Origin: Camillea tinctor
Lineage: Eukaryota > Ascomycota > Sordariomycetes > Xylariales > Xylariaceae
Direction: 5' to 3'
NCBI GenBank assembly: GCA_022578605.1
Contig: MU394055.1
Span: forward strand, 624,902 to 688,901
Length of the DNA stretch: 64,000 nucleotides
The notes under the pieces were generated by a model. It worked only from the letters and a program-made list of their open reading frames with translations. It searched no databases and was not told the DNA's origin. The stretch's first letter is position 1. The number at the start of each line of letters is the position of its first letter. This document shows positions 38,301-51,501 of this stretch, in pieces. Both the position numbers and the translations under genes were made by a program.

Positions 38301-39410
38301 AGGTGTAGGTGTATGTGTGCTGTGCATAGCCGAGTTCGAGTCCTGTTTTTTTTCTTCTTCTTCTTTCTCTTATTCTTCCCTCTGCTTGTAAATCATTGCA
38401 TCAAGGAAATGAATAGATATTTTTCTTCCCCCTCTTTGTTAAGTGATTTTGTACCAGTGGTGGTTTAAGTGTATATACATTGTTAATGTTAGCCTATACT
38501 CTTGTACGCTAACCTCTAACTAAACTTCTAACTTCCGTCCTTGGTGTAATTTCCGACACACTGTTAGCCCTGGCGATTAAGTGATTTGGCTTTGCGCCAC
38601 TAGGTTCGCTATCATTTATCAAAATGATACCGGGGGGAGGGGGCTGCCGCTCCTCCTCCCCACTGCCAAGTCTCGTGGGCCCCTCCAACACTTTATTTGT
38701 GGCCAGAGCGCCAAGTGAGACAGTAGATGACATAATGAGACAATGCTCATAGCAATGCACCTGCATAAGTGAGGAAGTTAGGGACAAACCTCCCGGTTGA
38801 TCATTGGGATCTTCGCCTAAAAAAAAAAACTTAGGACGATATCTTTTGGCTAGCGAACGTAAGACTTGTGTGCGTGTAAGTTATTAATTCGTTACCAATT
38901 TGATATTTGATTTTGAAAAAAAAGAAAGAAAAAAGATATAAGTAAATATTTGGTAGTATCAGTGAACAGAATAGTAACGGACTTCTAATCAATGTATCCT
39001 TATCTCCCTATTTAATCTTTACAGGCCCAGAATGTGTTTTTAAGCATAATGTAATTAATATGACTAGGCAGGTAGGCTAGAAGATAGTGGGTTTAGTTGG
39101 TATGCAGGTAGGTGTCGGTGCGGATATAACCTACATATACTGATTGATTAAACTTCTAAAAAGGTCTGGTCTATAACACTACTTTACTTATCATTACATA
39201 CCGCCACATGGAAATAGAGAGAACATTGAAAAAAAGAAGAAAGAAAGAAAAAGAACATATTAACATAATATTAAGTACACTATGTAGGTTAGTTAGTGTA
39301 CGTGTACTTATAGACTCCTATAGTGTCAATGGTCCTTACATCGATGTAGGTAGCAGTTCCCAATGCTAATATCTGTCATTATCTACTACACTTGCACTGA
39401 TTAAAGTGTT

Positions 39411-39474
39411 GTAGTGCAGTACAGTACATACAGTATACTACAGTACAGAACAAGTACAGTAGTGTTGTAGTACA
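39411..39474. repeat. Cluster of TACAGTA/GTAGT words
   Basis: Short, imperfect, partly palindromic repeats (CAGTACAGTACATACAGTA and similar) in the distal promoter of the DUF3405 gene. Function unknown. Confidence 0.55.
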
Positions 39475-40292
39475 CAACCCATCCCCCCGTCACTCACTTA
39501 CCCTATTAGTACAACCTAGTTTGTACCCGTGTCGCCTGTTAGGCTAGGTTCCCAGGCACTTTTACTGGGTTCCTGGCTTTTCCTTTTGGTTTTCCTTAAA
39601 AGGGGGGACTCGATGGTGAAAGACCCACTTTTGATCGTCAACCATTTTGCAACGATCGGGGGTGGACCATAGGTAGACCATAGGTATCTTTTTTTCATTA
39701 TCTTTTGCCCTCTTTTTTTCTTTTCACCCTTACCTTTTTCTCTCTCCTTCAACCCTGTTGTTGGTTCAGTTCCTTTTTTCTATTTCTCTTTCTCTTGTCT
39801 TCCGTCTTCCTATCGCGAGATCTGTCTCGGTATTCTCTTACTTACCATAATCAATTCATTCTGATTTTTGTTTTTGTTTTTTACATCCTTTCTCTTCTTC
39901 CTCTATCTCCTCCTATTAGTCTCTTTATTACTCCAACAACAAACCCTCGCTATCTTTCCAGAGTTGCTTCTACCATACTCCAAGTAGATTGCAATCTACG
40001 TATAGACTTCTTTGACAGGAGTCTTAAACCACACTCTTTTTTATATATACACACACACCAGTCAACCGCTCCATTCCATTCTCTGGAATTTAATCCAGAT
40101 CACGGTGACGTAGCGTAATAAACCCAAGTAAACGTCGACTCGCGCGCCCGCCCGAGCGTCACCGCACCTACCAGATCTCAATATCACGATGCGATTGATC
40201 TTTGTATTTTCCTGATCCATCTCCCACCTAGTATTGCACCCAGCGTATTCGAAACCTACGAATTTTACTGGACCACGGACAACACCTGCACA

Positions 40293-42538
40293 ATGTTAGC
40301 CGTGCAGCCTCGCCGGTGGCTATCGCGCCCGAAAGGCCTGCTCATATTTGCAATTACAGCTGCTACGCTTTACTGGTTTTTATTACATGGTGCGGTTGGT
40401 ACTAGGGTCAGTGTCTGGACTGGCGAGTCAGATGCCTCCCAGGATCTCCCGGCAGATGCGTCAAAGGATGGACCCGGTGAATCACAGGATGGCCACGCAG
40501 TGGAGGTGCAAAAGAGTGCCGAGGAGCTGATGCGGGAACAAGAGGCGCAGAAACAGGACAGTCTTCGGCAGCAGTTCAAAATGGAACACGAGGAGCTTGG
40601 CAGGTAAGTTCGGTGACGCCATCAGCTCCGTAGGATCAATCGACCAATCTGACCATTATGTGTAGAGTCCCCGGTGCTGACGCGATTTACGGCGAGACCC
40701 TAAACACCTTGGATTCCAGCAAGCCTCGGTTGGAGACCTTTGAGAAGCAGCTCACCCCTTTAGAAAACCTGACATACTTCAGTACGCATAGACCCTACGT
40801 CTACAATCCATACCCCGAATATAACACCAAGGCATGGCGCGAAACGCGAGCCGACTACGTTCCCTGCAAGGGTCCCACTGGGGAGGAAGTGGATGATCTA
40901 TTAGTTTTCAAAGGTGTTCCTAGGAGTTTTCCAGAACCTGGAATTGGAAGCTACAGCGTCCTCAACATGGACGGGGACCTGTGCTTTGAGCGAGAGACGA
41001 GACTCGGACCGTACGGGTTTCAAAATGCGAACGACACGTCTGAACCGGCAGTGGAATGGAACAAGGTTCGTTGGGGCCGATTGCAAGACGAATGTGTTAA
41101 GGAAAACAAAGCACGGTACGATATGAAGGGGAGCCCGAACCCGTATCTGGGCCTGGTCGAGAAGCGCGATCTAGACTCGCAATCAAGCTCTGCGGATACC
41201 CGTCACAACCTGAGACGAGCATCCGCCATGTCAAATTCCGGGAGAGGTATCCTGGAAAAAACAGGGTTTCGGAAGGCAAAAACCACGGATAATGAGGCCA
41301 GGTCCGCCTTGCTTCTACGGACATACACTGGCAAAGAGTATAATGAAAATGACAAGCAGGTGATTCGCTCTCTTATTACCGAGCTGTCGCTTCGAACTGG
41401 CGGCCAATACCAAGTGTTCTTGTTTGTTCATGTCAAGGACACTTCCTATGCTATTTGGGACGATGAATCAGTTTATCAGGCCGTCCTTGAGCAGGCCGTT
41501 CCACCTGAGTTTCGAGACATTGCGATTCTCTGGAACGACGAAGCCACACAGGGCATGTATACCAAATTAGACCCTGAGAAGGCCACTGTCCATGTCTCAC
41601 AATGGTTGTCTGTCCAAAAGTTTTCCCAGGAGTTCCCCGAATTCGAGTACATTTGGAATTGGGAGATGGACGCAAGAATTACTGGTCACCACTACGACTT
41701 CCTTGAGAAAATGGCTTCGTTTGCGAAGAAACAACCTCGCAGGGGTCTCTGGGAACGAAACGAGCGTTACTATATCCCATCTTTACATGGTGATTACGAT
41801 ACGGCTTTCCGAAAGGAAGTAGAGCAAAAAGCTGGCCAGGACACCATCTGGGGGCCGCCCGAGCTCCCCTTCATCAAGCCGGTTGGCCCCAAGCCTCCAG
41901 TCTCGAAACCGGACGGTGACGATTACAAGTGGGGGGTTGGTGAGGAAGCAGACCTTATTACCGTAGCGCCGATCTTCGATGTGAAGGGAAGTGACTGGAT
42001 TGGTGGGAATGATGTATGGGGATTTAATGATTCCTCTCATGAAACCCTGGATCTGCCACGACGCGCTACCATTGTCACTCATTCGAGAATCTCCAAGAGA
42101 CTTCTTGATATCATGCATGTTGAGAATCTCCGGGGCAACCACATTGCGTCTGAGATGACTTGTCAAACAGTTGCACTTCTACATGGCCTCAAGGCTGTAT
42201 ACGCACCAATGCCCATCTACTTCGATCGACCGTGGTCAGGCAAGGATCTGGCTAGATGGTTTAACAATGGTCCCAGGGGAGATAGCGGAGGCCACGACTC
42301 TGCAATGGGTTGGGGTCGTGAGGCTAGATACGGAGGCAGCACCTGGTACTATCGGGCTACCCCACCGCAGCGACTTTACAACAATATGATGGGTTACGAA
42401 GATGCAGGTATTGGCGGGGAAGATTGGGAAGACCAACACGGACGTACGTGCCTACCGCCGATTCTTATGCACCCCATAAAAGATGTTGCGCCGACGGAAC
42501 CGGGCTATCACAGCGAATCCGTTCTCCCCTTTGGCTGA
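40293..42538 (+). CDS. DUF3405 family type II membrane protein, putative glycosyltransferase-like
   Basis: Exons 40293-40603 and 40666-42538 (62-nt intron) encode 727 residues. A short basic N-terminus is followed by one membrane segment at about 15-35 (LLIFAITAATLYWFLLHGAV), then a charged stem and a large lumenal domain, the topology of Golgi glycosyltransferases. The domain carries features I associate with DUF3405: RLGPYGF, the acidic motif WNWEMDAR at 434-441, DWIGGNDVWG, and a C-terminal Cys near HPIKDV. The acidic motif resembles a metal-binding DxD site, so transferase activity is plausible, but no reaction is established for the family that I know of. The ATG at 40293 is the first in frame and gives a sensible membrane anchor. 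The leader is long and pyrimidine-rich. Confidence 0.85.
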
Positions 42539-44063
42539 ACCAGGGTAATGGTACTTGTGACAGCATGACTCCTCGTAATAGAAATGGGACCATGATAAAG
42601 GCAAAAAGAGGTTAACCAGGGAAATGTCCTGACGAAGGAAGGAAGGAAGGATAATGAGAAAAACCATAAAAGGCATGATTGGCATTGAGAGGCGTTCGCG
42701 TTAAGCAGATTTTTTACCCCCCTTATATCTGCCGTTTGTCACATTTTATACTTGCATTCTTAGGGCCCTCCTATTTTCTAACTGGCCAGGGCCTACGGCA
42801 AAGATACCCCTTCAATTTCCTCAGAAAGGGGGGAAGAGGGCTTTTTATTTTGTCCCTTTTTTCTTATCTCACTTCTCATGACTCGATGTATTAAACAGAT
42901 GGCACACGGCAGAGCGTTGTCGCATTAGAAGACAACCCGTGGCTAAATTAGCCTAGGTGGAGAGGAAAGGGGGAGAGGGAGGAAAGGAGGGAAGGTTTTA
43001 CAAACGGAGAATGGAGTTTGACTCGTAGAATAGAGTATACCTGGTGTAATTCTTTGTCCTGGTACATAAAGCAGCGGCTACAGAAAGCAATTGAACATAG
43101 TTAATAACATATATCGCATCTGCTATTCTTGTTTCTAGTTTGGCTCTGCGCTACGTCCGAGATTAATGGGGTGTATGTATTTATTAGAGTAACTTGAAAC
43201 GAGACTAGCTATACCACATAGTTAGCAATGTTTAGATGTTAAACCACCAAACTTTGCCGGAGCTAACTTCATTAAGCGTGTGTGGTAATTTAACTAGGTT
43301 AGGTTTCACCTAGTTACTTAGAAAAGGGGGAAGGGTAGCACTATTCATCATCTACCCATCTGCCATCATGGCCCTACGACCTATACATACTTGCTCTCTC
43401 GATGGTCTGGGTTAAGCAGGTACTCACTCACCTGGGCTCAGTTGCGCTGACTTTTTGCATTGTAACTCAAGACTAAGAGATTAACGTACACCTCCTTAAC
43501 TATAGAAGGCAAAAGCGAGATAGTAGATCAAAAATGAATAAATAAAATATAGTTAGTAATTATAATAGTATATACCGGCGCCTGACGCTATGGTGATGCT
43601 ATATCAATCATGTAACTAGGCCTTTCCCACGCGGACCCGAAACCCTTCCACCTGAACGCCGGTAGCTATGTCCATATGCAGCCGTGAATTAACACCATCT
43701 TTCTATCTCTATCTCTCTATCTCTTTCTCACTTTCTCACCCTGCACTAAGCAAGGGAAGTAAAGCGAAGTGAACTGAGATGAACGGAGAGAGATCAGTAT
43801 ATACACAAGATTCGGTATGACGTGGTGGCTCCCTATGTATGTAGATTAAAGCCGTTTGGCAGCCCCCTCCATTATCGACTGGCTTCCCCCCTCCCCCTCT
43901 CAGTCCGCATGAGACGGAAGATATGTTTCCATATCCTTCCACACTCATCGAGATGATTCCGCTTCCGGTTTATGCTTTTCCCGGGTCTTATTAATAACTG
44001 CATATCTCTCATCCACGCCAAAGATAAAGGGATGAAAAAAAAGGGGAAAAAAGAGAAAGCGCA
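42539..44063. other. Spacer between convergent genes
   Basis: The 3' flanks of the DUF3405 gene and of the minus-strand membrane-protein gene meet here. It holds GGAA repeats near 42638-42649 and a TATCTC-rich pyrimidine tract at about 43700-43739. No gene seen. Confidence 0.6.
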
Positions 44064-47000
44064 TCAGAGCCAAGCCCGGCTCGAGCTCAAGCGTTTATAG
44101 CTGCTCTCGAAGCGCCCGTCCTTCGTCGACAGCAGATCCGCGCCGCTCGAATTGGTGCGGTGGCTGATGCGCTGGCCTTTCCCTCCGCGGTGGACGGCGG
44201 CGCCGTCGCACCCCTCCTCGAAGAAGTAGTGGTTCGAGCCGGTCGAGTAGGCGAGGCGCCAGGGGACCACCATCTCGTGGGGGTCGGGCCCGCCGCCGCA
44301 GGAGCCGCCGAGGGCGCGCGACGGCGGCGAGTTGATGGCCAGCGCGAACAGGTTCTGCGGCTCCGTGTAGTCCGTCACGAGCCCGGCGCTGCTCTTGCCG
44401 TAGTCGTGGTCGGCGCTCGCGTCGCTCGCGTCGCTGATGTTGCGGCTGTGCTTGTTGCTCCGGCTCTTGCCCCCCCGGCCGAGCAGGCCGCAGCATAGCG
44501 TCGATCCGCCGCCGATGAGGTAGGCGAGGCAGAACACGTTGAGCGCGAAGACGAGCCCGAGGACCGGGTAGAATATCCCCTGCCACGCGGCTTCGTGCGA
44601 AGAAGTATACTGCTGTGTCTTCAGTTCTGCGTGGAATGTCTCGTATACGGCGGGGTTGATGATCAGGTTTTCGCCGCCGTGTGTCCAGACCGGGCCGTAC
44701 GGAGTATTCATAGAACCTACCACTAGAGAAGCAGATGCTAACACCGCCATACCTTCAGCCATGGACGGCAGGCGCGGGTCTAGCCGTGGTTCTCCTAGGA
44801 TCAGGTTCGTGAAGATACGCGCGTTACTTGCATTATTATTTTGTGTCCCGCCGTTCAGGTCCATCGACAGTCGCCACTGATCCGCAATGTTGCGCCAATC
44901 CTTGGATGGTTCAGGGGTAAATTCTGCTGAGAGCCGGGGTTCCACCCGCTCGTAAGCATTCTCATCATCGGGGTCCTCGCAGTGTGCGCGCATGTGACCG
45001 CCAGTTATGCCGGATATGTTGAACTGGGTTGAGCATTTCGGTGTCAGCCAAGACCGTAGTTCGCAGACAGTGTAGTCGTCGATGTGTGGTGATTTGGCGA
45101 GGATATAAATCGCATCCCCGTACCATACAGACGTATTGGTGATCATATTATAGTCGATGGGATACTATATAGATAATTATGGTGTCAGCGTGTCCTCCCT
45201 GTTTACGGTACCGTGCGCCGGTGATGATTAGGGGGGTTGAGGCTTACCATTTGGAATACAGGCGGCCGGCGACCATATTTCTCCCCCCAACGAAACACGT
45301 CGTCGGCCGCTGTGCGGTTGAGCCATTCAGTCGGGGCGAAAACTGGCACATCATCAAACCAGTCATCGGCACCAATTCGCTGACCTGGTATTTCGGTGGT
45401 TTGATTTCTTGCAAAGGGCCACTGTGTATAAACGAGTGGAGCGAGCTCTTCGGGCTTCATGTTAACACACATGACATTTACGACAGGCGATACAACGCTC
45501 GCTCGGATCGAATATTCGCCCACACCCATGAGGTCACTCGGTTGTAGAATTTCGTTCTTCGGGTCCGTCGCAGCGGTATATACGCCTGGATGAGGCACTG
45601 CTAACGTGACATTATTAATGATTCTCTGGTGTTCCCTAAAACTTTCTGCCGGATCGTCGAATTCTGTCTCAATCCATGTTGATACGATAGTAGTGTTATC
45701 GAAGAGGTTGTGCTTTCCTGTGGGCCTATCCTTAATGTTTCCTGTTGTTGAGCCGCTTCCACCATGGATCTTTGACCATTCACGCCTGTAAAATATGATA
45801 TTAGTTGAATTCAGGGATAGGAATAGGTTTAGCAACTATAATTAAGAACCACATCGCTTACATAAATGTAAGAAGATTATTATAGGCTGGTCAACCGTTA
45901 GCAAATGAAAATATTTCAAGTAGCATAAAGGGGGAAATAATACTTACATTGACCGGAATACTGAACATCAAGACAAGATGACGCCGAACTCATGTTATCC
46001 ATGTTCATGTCAACTGGGGTAGCGCACGCCTCTTTTACGAAGTATGGGTTTGCGTAAGACCCTTTTACTAGACCTTGAAGTTCTTTGGGGTGCCAGTCGC
46101 CAAATATAAGTTTTGGACTCACGATCGCGTCGGAAGCCGTGGTGTAGAGGAGACCACATATGGTGGCAGTTATACTCAAAGCACCTAAAGGAGTAAATAG
46201 AGCAGAAGGAATACCCTCCCAATACGTGAGTAAAGAACCCGGTTGCTAGAGAGATATGTGAGCGAACCAAACGTAATAAAGACGACAGGAAGCCGCAAAA
46301 ACCTACAATGACCCAGTTTCTCATAGTCATTTCTGCGAGGGTTATGCCTCGGGATAGACCAGAGCATCCCCTCCTTGTTAGGACTTGGCCGAGGACTGCT
46401 ACAAAGACAGTGACGAAAGACAATTCTATGGACTTGGCGAGCAGAGTGCAGAGAAGGGTGGCAGTTGAAGGCACTAGGCGTGAGTCCTGACCGCTTGAAA
46501 TACCTCGTCCATACCGTGGCTGATATATCGAAACGATGAACCATAAACAGCTGAGGCAGGTGGAATAGATAGATAAAGCTATAAATGTGATGTAAAGCCA
46601 ACTCCAACGTTTGATGTGAATATCCTTTCTTGAATAGCATTCCACCGGCGGGTAGCCTGTATGTCAGGTTAGCTCGCAAGGTCTAAGCTAGATAGCTTTC
46701 GATAAAGGGGTTCAAAGGGGGGCTGGCTAACTAAAGCGTCTGGGATTATCCTCAGCATTATTCTCATCCTCGCTGTTCCGGTAATTGGTCGGTGGCCTAA
46801 GCGTTTCTGCCGAAGTCATAGGGATAGACTCGGTGCTCATGATGGATAGGCCTTGAGTGCCTCTAGTAGGAGGGCTCGTGTCACTAGATGATGGTGCGCT
46901 ATGAGATTTTGAGCCTAACATTTCGTGAAACTTTGTTTGACGTCCTGGGCTCCGTTGAGGTGGAGTAGTATTTGGGCTAGGGACGTCTTCAAAGTGAGCG

Positions 47001-47377
47001 TCTAATGGGGGGGAGACAACAACGTTCGGTGCAGGAAAAGCACGTTGAGTCGGCGACCTCGAGCTGATAGGTGACACAGTTGTGGTAGAGCGTACCGAAT
47101 ATGCAGCAGCCGAAATATTTCTCTGTAAGGGCGTAGGGGTCCTGGGCTTGTCTACAGCAGACGGCGCGTTCGCTGCATTTCCATTTCCCACTGAGCGCGC
47201 GGTAGCAGCGCTAGGCCCAGCCTTTTCATTATTATCTGCAGCATCTCCGTCCTCGTTGATATTTGCCAGGCCATGCCACGGTGAGAAAGTCGAAGGCAGC
47301 AAGTAAGGCGCTTCTCCTTCATCATCAAGGGAGACAAGACTCTGTTTCCGTGTGTTTTCCCGTGTATCGGCAGCCAT
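44064..47377 (-). CDS. Fungal multi-pass membrane protein of unknown function, six exons with a 25-nt micro-exon
   Basis: Reconstructed exons: 47377-46732, 46656-46307, 46245-45948, 45886-45862, 45785-45248 and 45164-44064, giving 985 residues in one frame. A Ser/Pro/Thr-rich disordered N-terminus (about 215 residues) is followed by three membrane segments (first at about 233-258), then a large probably extracellular domain with many N-glycosylation sites and paired cysteines. A fourth membrane segment lies at about 813-836 (YPVLGLVFALNVFCLAYLIGG), before a basic Ser-rich tail. From memory, similar proteins are sometimes labelled 'mcm2 3 5 family' in databases, but no MCM helicase feature is present here. 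The function is not known to me. The last 500 coding bases are strikingly GC-rich. The first exon boundary (donor GTTAGC) is the least certain. Confidence 0.8.
45862..45886 (-). other. 25-nt micro-exon (exon 4) of the membrane-protein gene
   Basis: Flanked by CCAG and GTAAGC on the minus strand. It adds residues YNNLLTF between SGQ and REWSK. Without it the phases of exons 3 and 5 do not match (1 versus 2) and exon 5 would be read in a frame that soon stops. Confidence 0.65.
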
Positions 47378-50300
47378 ATTCCAGCCCTGATGAGATGACC
47401 TCACCGATGAACGTTTAAGACACGTCCTAGTTGCTCAACTACGTACATGCAAGACAACGATCGAGCAAAACAACAAATACCTAAAGAATGAGAGAGAGAA
47501 AAAAGTGTGCACAACATGAATCACGCGAGCAATGAAGAGAGAGGATGGACAGTAGTGAACCCTACTTAGTGGTGGTGATGATGGGTGGAGCAGTAGGATG
47601 ACCAAAGAGAATACAACACGGCGCTGCTGACAAGGGATGGGGACTAGATGTGGCAGAGCAAAGGAGAAGACTATTGTTAGAACCCTTGCATCATCTGTGT
47701 ATGGTATAAGTTTATTCACGATGCAGAGTTGTTGTTTGCGTAGTTTGCGTATTTTGTCTTGTATCCGATGCCGCAGGTTTAGATTGCATCGCACAAATCA
47801 TATGAGTATCAGTTATGAGCACTGACTTTGGGACCATCTCCCTAATACGAAGGTCGAGCTGATGCTACACCCGGTGTCTCAGTGCAATGCAATTGAATTG
47901 AGAAAATAAAACAAATGATCGTCACCCGCAGCTGTAAGCCGATTTTACGGGATGGCTGGCTGAGTTCTGACCAGTAGTAATTATTGTCGATCCACATTCT
48001 TCTGGAGGAGGAGGATGAGGATGGGGTGGGAGATGGGAGATGGGATGGAGTTGAACGAAAGGAAAAAGCCAGGATGGGAGAAGTTTGATGTCTATCAATT
48101 TTCTTTTGTTAGTTGCCTATTGCAGAGCACAGCCCTTACTAACCAGCTAACTAGGTACCTAACCTAGGGTACTAACTACCCTTGTTCAGATGTCTCTAGT
48201 TCCCTTGGCGGTCGGGTCCTGAGAACCAGGAAATGACGGCATTGGCTTGCTCTAGAGCGGGATGGCAGCAGCAGTTCGCAAGCCACGCTCTGTTCTAAAA
48301 ACAGAACTAAACTTATTAGCATACCCTACCTAAACTTTTCCGCCCACTTACACCTACGATTACTATAGGTTGCCTAATTGGCATCATCAATCTTGTGGAA
48401 TCTATCGTGTGCCTATACCTTTTTTCTTTTTTCTTTTTTTCTCTCAGCTAGTTGACCAAGGCTGCGGCTGACCGCTATTTATCACGGATATAACTCATTC
48501 ATGCCACAGATAAGCGGGAAGGGGAAAAAAGGGTATTGTGCTAGGAAAGGGGAAATGTATAACCTAACCTACCTACGTATTTTAGGTATCTACTGATCTA
48601 CCCAAAATAAGGCAGGTTAGGTACGTTAGATCAAATTGCACATCCATCTATCTATCTACCTATATATACATATATATGTAACACCTACTTACGTAGGTAT
48701 CCGTATATATATAAGGTGACTTTGAGGACCCTGAACTAAACTACATCAATAGCTCATTCTCTAGTTACTACTATACAAGCGGCCCGCATCTAGTGCAGTT
48801 CAAACTGATAGAACATACATTAGCATACTGTTTGCTCTATGCGTTGTCCCCAGGTCGCTCGCCAGTAATAACTCCGAGTTGACATAGCTGCATAGGTACT
48901 CTGGCCTCCCTACGCACAGTGCCCTAACCTCCTAGTGTGTTCTATCGGGTCAGGTAACTCCTCGCTTGTGATCCGTGGAGCATCTGCGGCACATTCCAGC
49001 TATCTCCCCGCAAGAAGCATCCGAGGGATCCAAGGGACGGGAGGATAAGGGGGAGAATATCGGTGTACGAAGTAGGTATCTGAGATGATGAATAGACACT
49101 CTGAAATCCGCCGTGGACAACTACCTACCAGACCATTAACCGACATACCAGCATTTCGGACTTGACCGTGGTAGACCTGATCCTCGTTCCCTGGCCCGGG
49201 CTTTACGGCTAATGATTCCCCCATATTACCTTTCCCAGAGTTGAGGTAACTTACCTACATATTCTGCAAGTGCATACTTATGGCAGGCAATATCTCAGCC
49301 TCAACTTCAGCTACATATCCCATCCCATCGCGCATGTTTCTTGGCTCCCTAAATCACCATACAGACGATCTTCTGCCATGAAGATTTCCGGAATACTAAA
49401 TCCGGCCTCGCTGACGAGTGTCATGCAGGGCTCTGTGGGAATAAATGAGTCCCGGCATTATTCTGCAGCGCATTGATTATATAGGATGTTTTTATTTATA
49501 TCTTGCTGCTGCGGCGCGGGTGTATTTGCGGATTCTCGCCCCAGTAGCGAATAATATTTGGGGTACTCATGTGAGTTGTGCGACTTTTAAAATCCCCGAT
49601 GTAAAGCGAGAAGAATCGGCGGCGGAATGATAACTTGTGGTTTCCACTCTACGACACAGAATAGAACATAAAGACGTATCGTCGACCATACCATCGCATT
49701 GGTGGGAGAATACTCCATCTACGTACGCATGTATTTATGTACGTATCCGGACAAGTGGGGTTATGTTTCCATCCTGCTCTTAGGGCCTGGGTAGATTGAC
49801 CACTAATGAACAAGGGATCCGCGAGAACTGGACCCAAAGGGGAAGGAATCACAAAAGAAGCTAAGCTAGATCCTTGGCGTGGAATATACGAACTTTAGCA
49901 CCCTCATCATTCTTCCTGTACAGATAGGTGTTGACTTATGCAGATCCAGAAACAACAGAAGGGATACTTGTGATAGGGGCCATTCATTTTAATAGCCCAT
50001 ATAGACCTATATTAGATTGATGGTCTTTATCATTGTTAGATATTGTAACTAACATAGGTACTTCATCGCTTATGTCTTGAACACTGGGCATATAGCTAGG
50101 ACTAGCACCAAAACTAATGGAAAGGCCTGAGATGCCAGCTCGTAATTAGTAGCTGATCACCTGTTAGCTGCATTAGGTGGGTAGATCATGTCGCGTCGAC
50201 TTTGACGCGCTTCTAATATTAATGATAGAGTCCCCCTTTTTTGCTGGTTACCTAGTAAGGTATTGGGAAGGGGGTGAGCTTAACGAATTTTGCAGCATGA

Positions 50301-51501
50301 GTGTTAGTTCCATACACCGGTAAAGTGATAGAAACTACTCATAGGAATCATCGACTTCATATGTAGGTTTCCTTCGGGTTACTTTTCTTGCTACCTACCG
50401 GCCTGACTCGGAAACTTTACTCAGTTACTCTTCGTATTATACACTGGCGAAGCGACAAGCGTTCATCAATATATTGTAGAAATTTAGAGTTAGGATGACT
50501 TTTAACTGTGAATGAAATAGAATTACCTACTACTATTACCACTGTCACCAATACCACCAGATTCTTCTCAACGCATTATGAGACTTGGCTAGATAACACT
50601 AAAGAGCTAGATAGACTCGAGTCGGAAAAGCATAGCTTGACGTGTATCGATTATTTCACCTAGAAAGAAAGGAATCTAACCTAGTCGTTTCCTAAAGCAA
50701 TCCTTTTGAGCGATTAGTCGAGTGTAAGCCAGGCGTCCTCGTGGTTCTCCTCATCAACACAAATCTAGAAAAGGAATTGCGACAGACAGTGAGTTCTTGT
50801 CTGTATTTGAGCCATGCGATCCTGAGAAGCTTTCAACTGCTAGGGGTGCTAAATTGTCTCAGGAGATCAAAAGCAAGGTGTAAGAACATAACCCTGAAAG
50901 CCCCTTATCACGCTTGGACACTACTCACAGTGACATGGGCGTTAATTATCCATACGCATCCGGGCTTCTCTATGAGTACTGCCTAGGGCAACGAGCTTGG
51001 AGGGCCTCATAACTATGAATGATCGGCTATTGGTCTGGGAGGGTGGAAACCCTGAAATGTACAGGTCTTATCAGAAAAGGGTGTTGTTTTGAAAACGAGC
51101 GACTGAAGACACGGAGTATACTTTATACAGGAGTCATCTCGTGATAATTATAGTATTATATATTTGGTTGATCTAAATATTCAAATCATCGCGCAGAAGA
51201 GAAAACAGCTAAAATATTTCCGATTCCAGTTGCTACTCCGCACAATTACGTATAGTTGGCTATTCAAGATGATGGTTTCTACGCTGTTACGCGGGTGCAA
51301 CCATTTCACATCTTAGGATAATATGCCTGTATGGATATCTATCAAAAGAGTTGCGACTTGTATATTTTTTCTAATCTTACACAGGGTTTGCTAACCGGCT
51401 TGATGCCAAGGAACCTCCTCACATGGTGACCGCAAACGTTTCCCGCCCTGACGTGATGTTGGGAGAGCCTATTATGCAATATAGCAGTCTCGAGAGCACA
51501 T
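47378..51501. other. 4.1 kb spacer
   Basis: Begins with the pyrimidine-rich promoter of the minus-strand membrane-protein gene (to about 48 kb). The remainder is AT-rich with TACCTA/TAGGTA words, a T-rich tract near 48420-48445 and TATA-rich stretches near 48660-48710. The longest open frames (for example 50741-50986) do not look like protein. No RNA gene seen. Confidence 0.55.

Larger units (their letters stand above)
32383..40292. other. 7.9 kb non-coding spacer
   Basis: The largest gap. It starts with the pyrimidine-rich 3' flank of the LIM gene and ends with a pyrimidine-rich leader (about 39700-40290) of the DUF3405 gene. Inside are a GA microsatellite (32969-32989), GAGAAG repeats (33305-33330), an 8-bp inverted repeat (35316-35368), a cluster of TACAGTA-like words (39411-39474) and numerous TAGGTA/TACCTA words. 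No coding region is supported: the longer open frames are low-complexity Phe/Leu/Ser or Pro/His stretches made by the base bias. Confidence 0.55.

Noticed and set aside
38331..38341. B-box-like GTTCGAGTC
   Set aside because: No T-stem pairing, no A box and no acceptor stem nearby, so not a tRNA.
39705..40118. 137-codon plus-strand frame before the DUF3405 gene
   Set aside because: Starts without ATG and consists of Phe/Leu/Ser from a pyrimidine-rich leader.
44095..44586. 163-codon minus-strand frame overlapping the end of the membrane-protein gene
   Set aside because: An Arg-rich shadow of the GC-rich coding end; the gene's own frame continues its membrane segment.
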